Shown here in pieces: positions 11,176 through 21,850 of a stretch of 64,000 nt of DNA (the stretch's first letter is position 1; each line of letters starts with the position of its first letter). This DNA comes from Metellina segmentata (taxonomy: Eukaryota > Arthropoda > Arachnida > Araneae > Tetragnathidae). The notes below the pieces were generated by a model that worked only from the letters and a program-made list of their open reading frames with translations, searched no databases and had not been told where the DNA came from. The position numbers and the translations under genes were made by a program. The stretch is taken from assembly GCA_947359465.1 (NCBI GenBank), contig OX375873.1:136106899-136170898 (forward strand), read 5' to 3'.

Positions 11176-12414
11176 TTTTTCTCAAAAATCTTAAAAAATA
11201 AACAATTATAGGTTATAACATAGATAAATACAGTTTGGAATAAAATTCAGTTTCACTCTTTTTCATGTAAAATTATTATGTAATAATTTTTAAATTAGTG
11301 TTTTGAAAATTTGAACTTTAAAACCGAATTTTATTAGAACAAAAGAAGATAGATGAAAGGAAATCCATGCCAATGATTTTTTCGGCAATGAATATTACGA
11401 GCATTCTTCCAGGATTGAAGCTATTAATTTGATTAGTATGTGGCAAATTTAGTCATATAGTTAATAACTTTCAACACCTTCGATCCATCTGCCCTCAGGG
11501 GCATATCTTTAGGTGTACATGGGCATTACAACCCTGAGGTGAGAGGGATTTGCCCTCTTCTGTTTTACCCTCGCTTTCCCTTATGCTTTTTTCCCCTTCC
11601 TCATCTTGTCTGTGGCGTAACTTTGCAAAACATAAACCTTTATGCTATTACCCCCAGAACTAACTAACTAACCAACCTTTCGTGCATGTATTCAGAAAAT
11701 AATTTTCTGGAGGTTGCAATCCCTGCTCCCTATTACAATCATGTAAGAATAATGTAGAGCATGAATAAGATTAAAAAGATTTTTCAACTATTTTGGCATT
11801 CTTTATCTAGATGTACTGTGTGCTTAGTGAAACTTCAATTTACACTGATTAAACCGGATTCAGAATACATGTTTGTCTCTGGCAAGTTTGCATTTCAATC
11901 TTTGTTGAATTATGAGGCAGGTTAAACAAAACATTAAGTTTCCACAGTTGCATTTTTAATGTGGTTTTTGGCTCCAAATTGTTATTCAGTGTCCGAAACT
12001 TAGCAATGATTATGATTTGGCAAAACAAATTATCAATTATGGCCGTGCTTTACCCTTTGAACAAATGGACTTTTCGAAGGCCATTTGCCTTCACTCTAGA
12101 GATGCACAGTATTTTTGATTGTTTAAAAACCAAAAATATTTTGTGGAGGAACCCTTTGGGCATTGTCCCTGACCCCTTGGATATTTTAAAAGATATTTAT
12201 TGAAAATAAAATGTTAACCTCATGTAACTTGTCTAATCCTTTTTGTATATTTTTGGTCAATAAATGATTTTTCAATACATCTATGTAATCTTTAACTGTA
12301 GTAAAATCTATCAATGACTGTGTTTGGTGAAATTGCAATAATGTCTGAAACACTTATCACGAGTGTAGTGGGAATTTGTTGAGGGCAAATCATTTGTGCT
12401 GAACCATGACATAG

Positions 12415-13700
12415 AAAAAGCTAGTTAATTGAACTAAAATGTTTTTTTTTTTTTTTTTTTACCATTTAAAAATATAATTAAGTCAAGAGAAATTCCTCAT
12501 TACAAAATAATGACTTTTAGTACCACATTGATCCTGAGGTCACCTTTGTATTCAACCAGGACATCAAAATGAAAGCTAGTTAAACAAACATAATTACTTT
12601 TTGAACATTAAAAAATTATAAATTCAAGAAAAATACCTCATAATAAAAATAGGACATTTTAAATACAACATTACACCTGAAGTCATTAATCTGAAACTTA
12701 ACAATCAAATTAAGTTTTAGCAATGATCAAAAACTATTTTAAAGTAATATTTCAAATATCTATATGCAAATGAAAGCTAGTTAATGGAACATAACTATTT
12801 TTTGAACCTTTAAATAATATCAATTCAAGATAAATATTTCCAATACCAAGTGATGGTTTCCCACTCCATACTTCCAATATTAAACTAAATAGGACATTTT
12901 AAATACATTACACCTGAAGTCATTAATCTGAAACTTAAAAATCACATTAAGTTTTAGCAATGATCAAAAACTATTTTAAAGTAATATTTCAAATTCCTAT
13001 ATGCAAATGAAAGCTAGTTAATGGAACATAATTATTTTTTGAACATTTAAATAATATAAATTCAAGAAAAATACCTCATAATAAAAATTGGACATTTTAA
13101 ATTCAACATTACACCTGAAGTCAATGATCTGAAACTTAAAAATCAAATCAAGTTTTAGCACAATGATCAAAACTATTTTAAATTCCAATATGCAAATGAA
13201 AGCTAGTTAATAGAACATAATTATTTTTTGAACATTTAAATAATATAAATTCAAGAAAAATACCTCATAATAAAAATTGGACATTTTAAATTCGACATTA
13301 CACCTGAAGTCAATGATCTGAAACTTAAAAATCAAATCAAGTTTTAGCACAATGATCAAAACTATTTTAAATTCCAATATGCAAATGAAAGCTAGTTAAT
13401 AGAACATAATTATTTTTTGAACATTTAAATAATATAAATTCAAGAAAAATACCTCATAATAAAAATTGGACATTTTAAATTCAACATTACACCTGAAGTC
13501 AATGATCTGAAACTTAAAAATCAAATCAAGTTTTAGCACAATGATCAAAACTATTTTAAATTCCAATATGCAAATGAAAGCTAGTTAATAGAACATAATT
13601 ATTTTTTGAACATTTAAATAATATAAATTCAAGAAAAATACCTCATAAAAGAAAGGACATTTCAAATACCACTTACACTTGAAGTCGTTAATTAATCAAT
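12415..13700. repeat. 189-bp satellite array in intron 1
   Basis: The unit starts GAAAGCTAGTTAAT(G/A)GAACATAA. Anchors lie at 12571, 12772, 13009, 13198, 13387 and 13576. The last three intervals are exactly 189 bp and nearly identical; the earlier ones are 201 and 237 bp and diverged, with a degenerate start near 12418 and a decayed end after 13645. Very AT-rich, no coding frame. The identical inner units point to recent expansion or gene conversion. Confidence 0.9.
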
Positions 13701-13874
13701 GCTTAAAAAAAATTAAGTTTTTGCAAAAACTATTTTAAAGTATTAGTTTTGCAATTTTAAATTTCTAAAAGCATTCAGTGGGCATAAACTAATTTCTCAT
13801 TTAAGTACTGGATGACACATAGTACTGGAGGGATAAGTCTGGGATTTTCACTTTTGAAACTTGAGCAGTAAAAA

Positions 13875-14088
13875 GGACCGTCGTGGCTCACTATGTCCAG
13901 CGCTAGCAACCTTCGAGTTGTAGGTGGCGCAGGTTCGATTCCTCGTCAGGTGCATGGTCCCGTGGTGTATTTCTGTCTTCTGTTCATTACGTTTCATTGT
14001 GTGCGTATGTGTATTACTTGAATTGTATACCTTGTGTCGGGCGCAGTAGTATGGCCCTTTGTACCATTAAACTCCAAAAACAACCAAC
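13875..14088 (+). mobile_element. SINE-C (representative copy)
   Basis: The tRNA-like head GTGGCTCACTATGTCC (box A-like), then GCGCAGGTTCGATTCCTC (perfect box B), is followed by a body with CATTGTGTGCGTATGTGTATTA, TGTCGGGCGCAGTAGTATGGCCC and a CATTAAACTCCAAAAACAACC tail. RNA polymerase III-type SINE with a head and body unlike SINE-A/B. Confidence 0.8.
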
Positions 14089-14319
14089 TTGGGCACTCAA
14101 TTTTAATTTGGTTGCAATCAAAAGATAATTTTTGTGGAATTTATTCATGAATCTCTGTTTACATTCCTTAAAATTATTTTGCATATGAAATCAACATGGA
14201 ACATTCATAGTAGGTTTCATATATCAAATTGTGTGTGATATGAAGTTTAAAACATACTTTTGGGAGAAATATTTTTCATTTAATAAAATAATCATGACAG
14301 TTACACGCAACTTTGGAAA

Positions 14320-14403
14320 ACGATATTGCAAGCCGGAATGAATCAGCATAACTTTGTATCTACCAGAAAATACACCATGGGAGAGTCGGGTTACTCTTAT
14401 ATA
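14320..14403 (+). repeat. Host repeat split by a Tc1 insertion (left part)
   Basis: GCAAGCCGGAATGAATCAGC through GGGTTACTCTTATA matches 15318-15400. The right part continues at 14963 (CTACTCAATCGTAAGTTAAT), matching 15402-15420, so the second locus is a near-empty site. Confidence 0.7.
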
Positions 14404-14960
14404 CACTACCCTACAATAATGGACCGGACGCCAGCGGATTTGCATAAAATCTGACTACTTTGAGGGTGTTTTTCGTGGTATGGCCTATGCATCTTGTTCC
14501 TGGTCAATTGAACGCCGACATGAACATTTTAGACCAACAGGTTCTTCCTACGCGCTCTGGCAATTTTATGGAATGGACGAATGTTACTTCCAGGACGACA
14601 GCGCTCCATGTCACGTTGCAGCCTTTGTCAAGCAGTGGTATTAAGATATGGATGTAAAACGTCTTCCATGGCCTGCTCAGAGTCCCGACCTAAACCCATA
14701 GAACATTTGTGGGACGCGTTAGAGCGACGCTGACGGACCAAGGAAAAAACGAAATCTACACCTGAGCTGGTGACATTCTTGCAGCAGGAATGGACACCAA
14801 TACCCATAGCTGTGTATCAAAAAGTTATTGAAAGTCTACCCAGAAGGGTAGCTAGTGTAATTACAGCACGTGGGGGACCATTCCCCTATTAAAGCTTGTA
14901 CTCTTTCCCTTATACCATCGCATCGCATCTTTCTGTCCGGTCCATTATTGAAGAGTAATG
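14404..14960 (+). mobile_element. Tc1-like element, internally deleted (557 bp)
   Basis: Flanked by TA at 14402-14403 and 14961-14962. Terminal repeats start CACTACCCTACAATAATGGA at the left and, inverted, CATTACTCTTCAATAATGGA at the right, then share CCGGAC. It keeps only the C-terminal half of the transposase. Confidence 0.85.
14540..14891 (+). pseudogene. Tc1 transposase remnant (C-terminal half)
   Basis: Read through stops and shifts it gives ALWQFYGMDECYFQDDSAPCH, holding the second catalytic Asp region, and PWPAQSPDLNP followed by EHLWDALERR, which carries the catalytic Glu of the DDE triad. It ends near VITARGGPFPY before a stop. An in-frame TAA (14644), a TAG after NP and a TGA after ERR disable it. 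The N-terminal DNA-binding half is missing, with the same left junction as the copy at 29560-29885. Confidence 0.85.
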
Positions 14961-15094
14961 TATATACTACTCAATCGTAAGTTAATTTTTAAAGTTGTGG
15001 CTAAGCTCGCTACAATACTCCCCTTCCAGAATTTAGCAGTTGTCGAAATTCGGTAGATGACGTCATTTGTAGAATGATTGCAATTTTGCGTTCG

Positions 15095-15260
15095 ATTGTG
15101 TGAGCTGTATTAAGATCACAGTCCCGTGTTGCCTTTAGCAGCCGAAGGTTGAGTGGCAATGTACGGATGGAAACCTTGATATGACATTTGCAGTGTCTGC
15201 TATCTCAGCGCCCCCAGGTGGTTGAAAGTGATGACTCAACTATCCATCGTGGGCCATCCA
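15095..15260 (+). repeat. Family H repeat, copy 2
   Basis: GTATTAAGATCACAGTCC, TTGCCTTTAGCAGCCGAAGG and TATCCATCGTGGGCCATCC align with the copy at 9478-9720. Confidence 0.4.
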
Positions 15261-15317
15261 GCGAATTTAAAAAAATTATTGCGTGTTCAAATCATGTCCG
15301 GGTCACCAATATAGCAA

Positions 15318-15420
15318 CCCGGAATGAATCAGTGTAACTTTGTATCTCCCAAAAAGTACTCCATTGGAGAATTGGGTTACTGTTATATATATTCTACACA
15401 ATCGTAAGTTAATTTTTGGA
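15318..15420 (+). repeat. Host repeat, copy lacking the Tc1 insertion
   Basis: GCAACCCGGAATGAATCAGT to ACACAATCGTAAGTTAATTT matches the two flanks of the Tc1 element at 14404-14960 joined together. Confidence 0.7.
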
Positions 15421-15583
15421 GAGATAAATATGCTTTAAAAGGACTTAACAGTGTTTTGGAAAAATATAATATCGGATCCATAAAAATTTAATTTTTTATT
15501 CACATAAATACCGAGTATAATTTGAAAAACCAATTGACTGTTACCAAATAAATGTATTTACATTTTTATCCATCCATTAATTC

Positions 15584-15892
15584 CTGGCCGCGGGGTTGGA
15601 AAATAAACGGTTTAGCAACATGATGGTTGCGAGTTCAAATTCAACCCCAGACCGGTGTATTAAGGGGCTGGTGCATGTTAAATCTGTCGTGGCCTCAAAT
15701 GTCCTTTTGTGTACTCACTCGGTGTGGAAGTTTGGAGAGTGGGGTACCAGCTCAGGCGTGACAGCGTCATCTGATCGTGGTTCAAAATGACGTGGTGTCG
15801 TCCTCGGATCTTTCCCTTCGGGTGTGACCCCGGACCGTTTTCGAGAGCCCGTTGTGTTGCTCCAGTGCGATGTCAATCAAAAATACCAACCA
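15584..15892 (+). mobile_element. SINE-A, near full-length
   Basis: Head GGCCGCGGGGTTGGAAAATAAACGG, TTGCGAGTTCAAATTC (decayed box B), linker GGGGCTGGTGCATGTTAAATC, body GTGGCCTCAAATGTCC, GGAGAGTGGGGTACCAGCTC, TCATCTGATCGTGGTTCAAA, GATCTTTCCCTTCGGG, CCCGTTGTGTTGCTCCAGTG, tail ACCAACCAACC. A good reference copy. Confidence 0.85.
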
Positions 15893-16184
15893 ACCATCCA
15901 TTAAATTCCATTATAATTTTTAGTTCCAAATTTTATGAAAATACCCTAACAGTCTTCATTTAATTTTAAACTGGAAGGTTAATGAATTTACATGGCAACC
16001 GTCCTCTCTAAAAATAATTATGAATTGATGTTAAATAATTTTTTGAATTAATTGAGCATCTATCCGAATCTTATGCTGTTTAAAATAAGTGTTATGTTGC
16101 GTGTTAAATTTTAATTTACAAATAAATAAAATTCGTTTCAAATGTTCTCTCCGTCCTAGTTGAATATGTCTCCATCTCCTACAC
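15893..16184. other. Spacer, no feature seen
   Basis: AT-rich; its last 8 bp (16177-16184, TCCTACAC) are the left TSD of hAT-2. Confidence 0.5.
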
Positions 16185-16859
16185 CAGTGGTCAGCAAACT
16201 CATTTGTCCCAAAAACCAAAGATCAGCAATACAACGATCAAGATTTCTTTTGAGAGGCAAATTTCTTTTCAAGAATTACGTTTCTAGGAGTCGGTTAAAC
16301 TAGCTACTAACATTTATAAAACCAGATATCTTCGTTGTAAAACGTCTTTCAAGAAGAAACGTTTTTTCTTTGAAAGCCAATGTAAATTATGCAGCAGTAG
16401 ATAAACGAATTCAGTCTCCATTTCAACTAAAAATTCTTTAAATTGGCGATGATAAAGAGCTTTCAATTGTGTTGACACTCTTGATCACCAATTCCATAAC
16501 ATTGCAAATTTCTTCTGGAAATGTCTGCGCACAAAGCGCTTCTTGATGAATGATTCAATACAAGTATCACCTGATTCATTTTTTCCTTCAAAATATGATA
16601 GAAACAAAACCGTTTCTCACTCCGGTCATACTTCTCTCCCATCTGTTGAAATTGAAAAAAAATTATCGAGCGGAATATGTTTCTCTATGCTTTCAATAAC
16701 AGCATTTGCAGTATCCTCGCCACGTGTTTGACCTTTCAGTTGCAACAATCTTAAAACTACTTCGTTAGGACCCGAAGACGAAATAAATCTAACAAAAGTC
16801 GATTCGGGGCAGAGACGCCGCACTCAAGTGGCTAAAGAGCCGCAATTTGCAGACCACTT
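16185..16859 (-). mobile_element. hAT-2, deleted hAT element (675 bp)
   Basis: Perfect 8-bp TSD TCCTACAC at 16177-16184 and 16860-16867. Ends CAGTGGTCAGCAAACTCATT and GAGCCGCAATTTGCAGACCACTT are the TIRs of Charlie-type hAT elements. A transposase fragment lies on the minus strand. Confidence 0.9.
16330..16823 (-). pseudogene. hAT transposase core fragment
   Basis: The minus-strand frame from 16823 reads PESTFVRFISSSG and LLQLKGQTRGEDTANAV, then a Ser-Thr-Asp-Gly motif (ISTDG), the pattern of the RNase H-like core of Charlie-group hAT transposases. After a stop, similarity resumes with ALYHRQFKEFLVEMETEF and LLLHNLHWLSK (family pattern HRQF..L and VRWLSRG). The N-terminal BED zinc finger and C-terminal dimerisation region are missing. 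Confidence 0.75.
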
Positions 16860-16937
16860 TCCTACACTGATGCATAAAAGATTCATACATTTCATCTCTT
16901 AACATGAACAAACTGAGCTTTTCCGAAATAAGCCAGA

Positions 16938-17093
16938 GCCGCGGTAGCCCGGTTGGAAGAGTAACGTATTACCATTCGGAGGGTTGAGATTTCGTATCCA
17001 ACCAAATACCGTCGTATACAAAGGCTGCTTGTGCACGTTAAATCTATCGTGGCGTCAAATGTCCTCACGTTGGTGTGGTGTGGAAGTTTTGAG
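16938..17093 (+). mobile_element. SINE-A, 5' half (interrupted by SINE-B)
   Basis: Head GCCGCGGTAGCCCGGTTGGA and body as far as GTGTGGAAGTTTTGAG (17078-17093), which is the left copy of the target-site duplication made by the SINE-B insertion. It continues at 17420. Confidence 0.85.
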
Positions 17094-17419
17094 GTAATGG
17101 TAATTTTAGTTAACGTCGTATTAGAGCAACACAACGGGCTATTGACGACGGTCCGGGATCAGTCCCATAAGTTGAAGGTCCGAGGACAACACCTCGTCAT
17201 TTTGAACCACGGTCAGATGACGAAGCAACACCTGAGCTGGCACCCCACTCTCCAAACTTCCACTCCAACCCAACGTGAGGACTTTCGGCCACGACAGATT
17301 TAAGGTACACCAGCCGCCTCTACACCATACGCTTACAAACATCCATACCCGGACCCGGATTCGAACCAGGAACCTTCCGATCTAGAGGCTAACACCTTAA
17401 CCACTATACCGGTTGGTTG
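17094..17419 (-). mobile_element. SINE-B inserted into SINE-A
   Basis: On the minus strand it starts with a tRNA-like head: CCGGTATAGTGGTTAAGGTG (box A region), GATCGGAAGGTTCCTGGTTC, then GGTTCGAATCC (perfect box B). It continues with the body shared with SINE-A (GTCGTGGCC, GTCCTCACGTTGG, TCATCTGACCGTGGTTC, GTCAATAGCCCGTTG) and ends TAAAATTACCATTAC. The body match to SINE-A is clear while the head differs. Confidence 0.9.
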
Positions 17420-17530
17420 GCGTGGAAGTTTTGAGAGTCGGGTGCCAGCTCAGGTGTGATCTCGTCATCTGACCGTGGTTCAAAATTATTTGTTGTCCTC
17501 GTCTCTTTCCTTTCGGCCGACCACCGGCCT
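17420..17530 (+). mobile_element. SINE-A, 3' continuation after the SINE-B insertion
   Basis: Begins with the second TSD copy GCGTGGAAGTTTTGAG (17420-17435) and goes on GAGTCGGGTGCCAGCTCAGG, TCATCTGACCGTGGTTC, then decays after TTTCGGCCGACC. Confidence 0.85.
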
Positions 17531-17704
17531 AAGCAGTTCCGAGAGAGATGGAGGAAGACTCCAGTACTCCATGTACGATGTGATTTAATGATGCGAACAC
17601 CTGTAAATAAATTCTACCCCTATATTCCGTTGATCGCAAGCGATTTTTTTCAGCATTCATCCCATTATTCTATTTCTCAATCTCTTTCCCCTTGTTGACG
17701 TGCC

Positions 17705-17815
17705 CATAGAGGAGACGTGGTGCTGTCCTAAGATCTTACCCTTTGAGATTGATCCTGGACCGTCGTCAATAGCCCTTTGTGTTGATCCAGTACGATGTTA
17801 ATTAAAATATATCTT
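17705..17815 (+). mobile_element. SINE tail fragment
   Basis: GATCTTACCCTTTGAGATTG, GACCGTCGTCAATAGCCC, GTACGATGTTAATTAAAATA. Confidence 0.65.
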
Positions 17816-18075
17816 TCCTACCAATTCCTGCAAGTATGAATTATTTACTTACTATTGTATGAATTTGAGAGCTCAGGTTCACTCATCAATGGTTTTATGT
17901 TTCTATATTTTTGTGATTTAATTTGTAAAGTTCTTGCATGAATGAGTATTATGGAGTCACTTAAAAGATAGTTATGAAGTGAAAACTTGACATGTATAAT
18001 CCAATTGTTTTTGAGGGAGAGCATTGCAAATTTACTAATTTAAGGTTTTAAAATTTTTTCTATTTATCAATTTGT

Positions 18076-18141
18076 GTGTGTGTGTGTGTGTGTGTGTGTG
18101 ACCCTCAATAAAATGTTTTTTTTTTTTTTTTTTTTTTTTGG
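18076..18141. repeat. (TG)n microsatellite and poly-T run
   Basis: About 13 TG units, then a run of some 22 T, roughly 250 bp before exon 2 of CaMKII. The poly-T is too far from the acceptor to act as its polypyrimidine tract. Confidence 0.85.
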
Positions 18142-18363
18142 TACATGAACTTTTATCCTTGAAAAGTATTGTTAGTAAGTAAATGAAAGTCAATGCCATT
18201 ATCATTTAGAGATAAATGCAAAATTGTATTGAATATTGCGAACAGGAATATTTTAAGAGGATGGGTCACATTTCCTGTTCTAAAATGTTGCAATAAGGAA
18301 ACATATAAAATGTATTGATGTGAAATTAGGAAAACATAAAAACAATTATCTTTGTATTTTCAG

Positions 18364-18458
18364 GGGTGCTTTTTCTATTGTTAGAAGATGTGTTCAAAAG
18401 AACACTGGATTAGAATTTGCTGCTAAGATAATTAACACAAAAAAGTTATCTGCCAGAG
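18364..18458 (+). CDS. CaMKII: CaMKII, coding exon 2
   Basis: Second coding exon, 95 bp, between an acceptor (TTTTCAG ending 18363) and a donor (GTAAGG from 18459). The first G completes the split Lys codon; 31 codons follow and one G (phase 1) is left for the next exon. The peptide begins [18 protein letters not shown] and continues to [13 protein letters not shown]. This finishes the glycine-rich loop (GKGAFSIV across the junction) and supplies the ATP-binding lysine in AAKII. As I recall, phases and length match the second exon of CaMKII in other animals, where the next exon starts with the Asp of a D(F/H)QKLEREA motif. That next exon was looked for downstream and not found in this window, so the kinase domain is only started here. 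Confidence 0.94.
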
Positions 18459-18924
18459 GTAAGGTGTTTTGTCATTTACTTCAAAGTGTGTTAATGCAAT
18501 CGATTGATGCATGTTTCCAGGTCCTGACTACTATCCGTTTTGTATAATTAAAACATCCAGAGTAACTTTAAATTATATCCATTCTGTGTATGTGAGTTGT
18601 TTACAGGCACAAAATACATAAATCATTTTTTGCATTCACTGGACAAATCATGAGTTTTTTTATATTTTTAAAAGTTTTTTTTTTGATTGACTAATATTAA
18701 AAATTTTGATACCGACGTGATGCGTAAAAATTTCTTATCTCTTGTTTTCTCATTGATAGTTCTTTTATGCGAGTTTGTATGTATTATGTAATTTTTACTT
18801 TGAAGTTTTGATGGTGCACCTCCGCGCCAATCTGGCGCCATAAACCTTTGCCCACAAACCAGACTTGAACTTTTTATTTAATGCTATTGAAATCGATTGA
18901 CTGAACGCTATTTAATTTAATTTG

Positions 18925-18985
18925 ATCCTCTTGGTATTCAGAAAGCCCGTTGTGTTGCTCAAGTGCGATGTTAACTACCATTATA
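18925..18985 (+). mobile_element. SINE tail fragment
   Basis: GAAAGCCCGTTGTGTTGCTC and GTGCGATGTTAACTACC. Confidence 0.55.
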
Positions 18986-18989
18986 TCTT

Positions 18990-20935
18990 GGTATTTCCTA
19001 TTTAAATTGACTCTTGCATCCCAATAGCTGTCTAAAATGAAGAAAAGTTCAAGATTGTTTCTTTTTTACTTTTCGTTATAGTCTGTTCAGGGAATGTGTG
19101 AGGAAATATTTTCTTCGAAAATAATCTCCTCTTTATTTAATCTCTTATGTTCTTAAATTTCTGCCAAGAAATATTTTTTGTAGTTGAATTATTTTATTTC
19201 ATCTTACTGGAAGCTTGTTATCCTTTGGACGTTTGTTTTTAAGAAGTATTAAGCAAGTTGAATTGCACTCTTTAAATTGGGAAGTAGGCATTTCCCTAGT
19301 AATCATAAACTGAAAAAAAATTATGTTATTATAAAAGGCATGTTGTGTGAAAGATGTCTAATTTTAAATTTAGAAAAGAATGCAGATTACATATAAAACA
19401 CGTAATACTTGACTTCGTAGGGGCTGTGGTTAATTGAACTTTGAATCAATGAATCCTTCAAAACACTACAAAGTGGCCACGGTGTGCTCATCCCAACACA
19501 TTTGAAGGAGGTACGGAGAAGAATTTTACTAGCAACCCCTTTCGTTAGAACAAGACCCCCTTTCACCTCGAATTTTGCCAATCCAACGGAAATCCCCAAA
19601 TTCTGTTCACATAAGGTCCACCGAAGATCATAACATGACAACCCAATGGTGAGAGAATAGACTAGAATAGACCGATTAGATCCCCTTAGTACCTCGCTGT
19701 ATTAATGGTCCGAACCCACTTTAATCGGTAGGTTCCAGTCTAATTCGCCCCACTGCAGCAAAATATTACAGAATGATGATTCAAATAAAAGTAAGAGTGA
19801 GCCGAGTAAAAAAAAAAAAAAAAAAAAAATTCATTTTAAAACTGCTTTAAATAAAGATTTAATATATTTTCTACTAAATTTTTTTTATTGTTTTATAACC
19901 ACCAGGAATTTATTAGAATAAATGGAAGTTATAATATACATAATAAATAAGGAAATAAAGAAACCTGTGAAGCACAAGAAAAAGGAAAAATAGCATATTT
20001 ATTTATTAGCACACATTTTCCATTCCCTCTCCTGCACAGATGATTAATTACACACAACAAAGTTCTCTGAATGAAAAATGAAATGTTAAATACAATCGAC
20101 AAAAAAAGAAAAAATCCTTAGTCAGTATTCATTAGTAATTCTGTTTTTTCTTTTTTACTCATTGTTGCAAAATGCATTTTTATGATGAAAAGAAGTGATT
20201 GCGGATGAATGTAGAAAATAAAATGGAGTTGGACCAATAGGTTTCCAACATGAAATTATCACAAGTAATTACTTTTCCATTTGCATATCTGCCCAGTACA
20301 ATTTAAAATTTTTAAGCCTTCGTCCTATTTTCCTTGGATTTTTTTTCCCAGTACTTATTTTTTTTCATTCTTTGTGACAATCTTTTCTCTTTCATACTCT
20401 CCCTGTTCAAGATATGAATAATTTTCTGATTCATCTGAGTTAGAGAAAAAGCTCTTAATTATTGCTCGCGCCAAAGAAAAATTTGAATTAATTCTCCCTC
20501 TTTACCAAGCCGAGACTCATTGTTTTTCAATTTCCTCGAAAAACTTGTAAAGATTTTTTTTCTTTAGAATGTTGAGCTTGTCTATTTTCAAGATAATTAA
20601 AAAGCTCTTTTTTAAAACCGCTGATTACAATGATTAACTATTGCTAATTAGGGGAACAGGAATTCTGGACATGAAAGCGGAAATGGGAACAGTTTTTATG
20701 CTGCAGTTTAGGAGGACTTAATGCCGTTTTCTTGCAGCTTTCTCTGTTTTAATTGAACGTTTAAGTATAATGCATGGCATAATTTAATATTACATTAATT
20801 AAATGAATTAAGTTACCCATTTTTTCAAAAGTAAAATAAACATCGCAAAGTTGATCACTGCATAGGCATTAAACAATGCACAGGTGCACATTTTAAAACT
20901 CAGGAAAATGTAGTGAGAGCTCCCTCATGGAACTT
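18990..20935. other. AT-rich intronic region, no gene or repeat recognised
   Basis: Contains an A-run (19809-19829). The 19390-19760 part is more balanced in composition but has no domain-bearing frame. Confidence 0.4.
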
Positions 20936-20939
20936 GGAG

Positions 20940-21232
20940 GCGCACTCTCCCGATTGGTAGATCAGCGGATTAGCAACCAGGTTCGAAACTAGATCCAACC
21001 AATGACCGTCGCGTACGTGGCGGTTGGTGCACGTTAAACCTGTCATTGCCTCAAGTGCCCTTGCTTTCCGTTGCGTGAAAGTTAGGAGAGTGGGGTGCAG
21101 GCTTAAGTGTTGACCTTGTCATTCGACCGTGGTATTTACCCCTGATCTTTACCGTCGGGGGTTGTTCCCAGACCGCAGCCAATAGCTCGTTGTGTTGCTC
21201 AGTGCAGCGTTACTTAAAATAACTACCTATTC
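20940..21232 (+). mobile_element. SINE-A copy
   Basis: Head CCCGATTGGTAGATCAGCGG with GGTTCGAAAC, linker GGTGCACGTTAAACCTGTCA, body GGAGAGTGGGGTGCAGGC, tail AAAATAACTACC. Confidence 0.75.
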
Positions 21233-21484
21233 TCCAGGTGTCTGTGTAAGGTCAGAGGATCCATTTGAGGCGCTTTATGGAGGAACTCTGAAATGAATCG
21301 CCATCTTTTCAATTCCAGGAGAGTGATATAACCGTTCCGTGCATAATATGAAATATTTACAATGCCAAACTTTTGAAGGGTTCGTAATTTTTTTAAATGA
21401 AGATTTGCATATGCAGAATGTTGTTGGGATTCTATTATCTTTTACTTAAAGTATAATTGTATTACAAAGGAATTCTAAACTCAT

Positions 21485-21590
21485 GTGTGGTTCAAAATGA
21501 CGCGTTGTCCTCGGATCTTTTCCGTCGGGTTTGATCCCGGACCATCGCCAATAGCCCTTGGTATTGCTCCAGTGCGACGTTAATTAAAAG
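21485..21590 (+). mobile_element. SINE 3' part
   Basis: GTGGTTCAAAATGACGCGTT, GATCCCGGACCATCGCCAAT, GTGCGACGTTAATTAAAA. Starts abruptly in the body. Confidence 0.7.
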
Positions 21591-21850
21591 GATGCCAAAT
21601 ACCCCTGCCGCCCAGAGCACAAAATTATTCAGAAATATTGAAAAGTGAATACTAACTCGAACAGCTTTTGTAGGAGGTACTGATGTATTTCCAAGCCATT
21701 CATTCGTCTGCTTTTCAAGACACTTCACTCCCGACGCAAGACTAATGTCAAGTTCAGGAAACTGCTCAGTCCGGATTCTTTATAGACCTGGAGAGTGTTG
21801 CGTGCAGCGAGAGGCAAAATGTTCCTCCCATCTTCTAATCCCTTCCAACG

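Larger units (their letters stand above)
7735..18363 (+). other. CaMKII intron 1 (10.6 kb)
   Basis: Intron between the two supported exons, GTAAGT...TTTCAG. It separates the two halves of the ATP-binding loop. It contains SINEs, a 189-bp satellite array, a Tc1 derivative, a hAT remnant and nested SINEs, listed separately. The stretches 7850-9390, 9870-10890 and 11180-12410 are AT-rich and show no gene or repeat I recognise. 11480-11690 has a SINE-like tail ending in an AACTAACTAACTAACC run. Confidence 0.9.

Noticed and set aside
12415..13700. Array considered as CRISPR or coding repeat
   Set aside because: Units are full-length tandem copies with no spacer-repeat alternation and no open reading frame.
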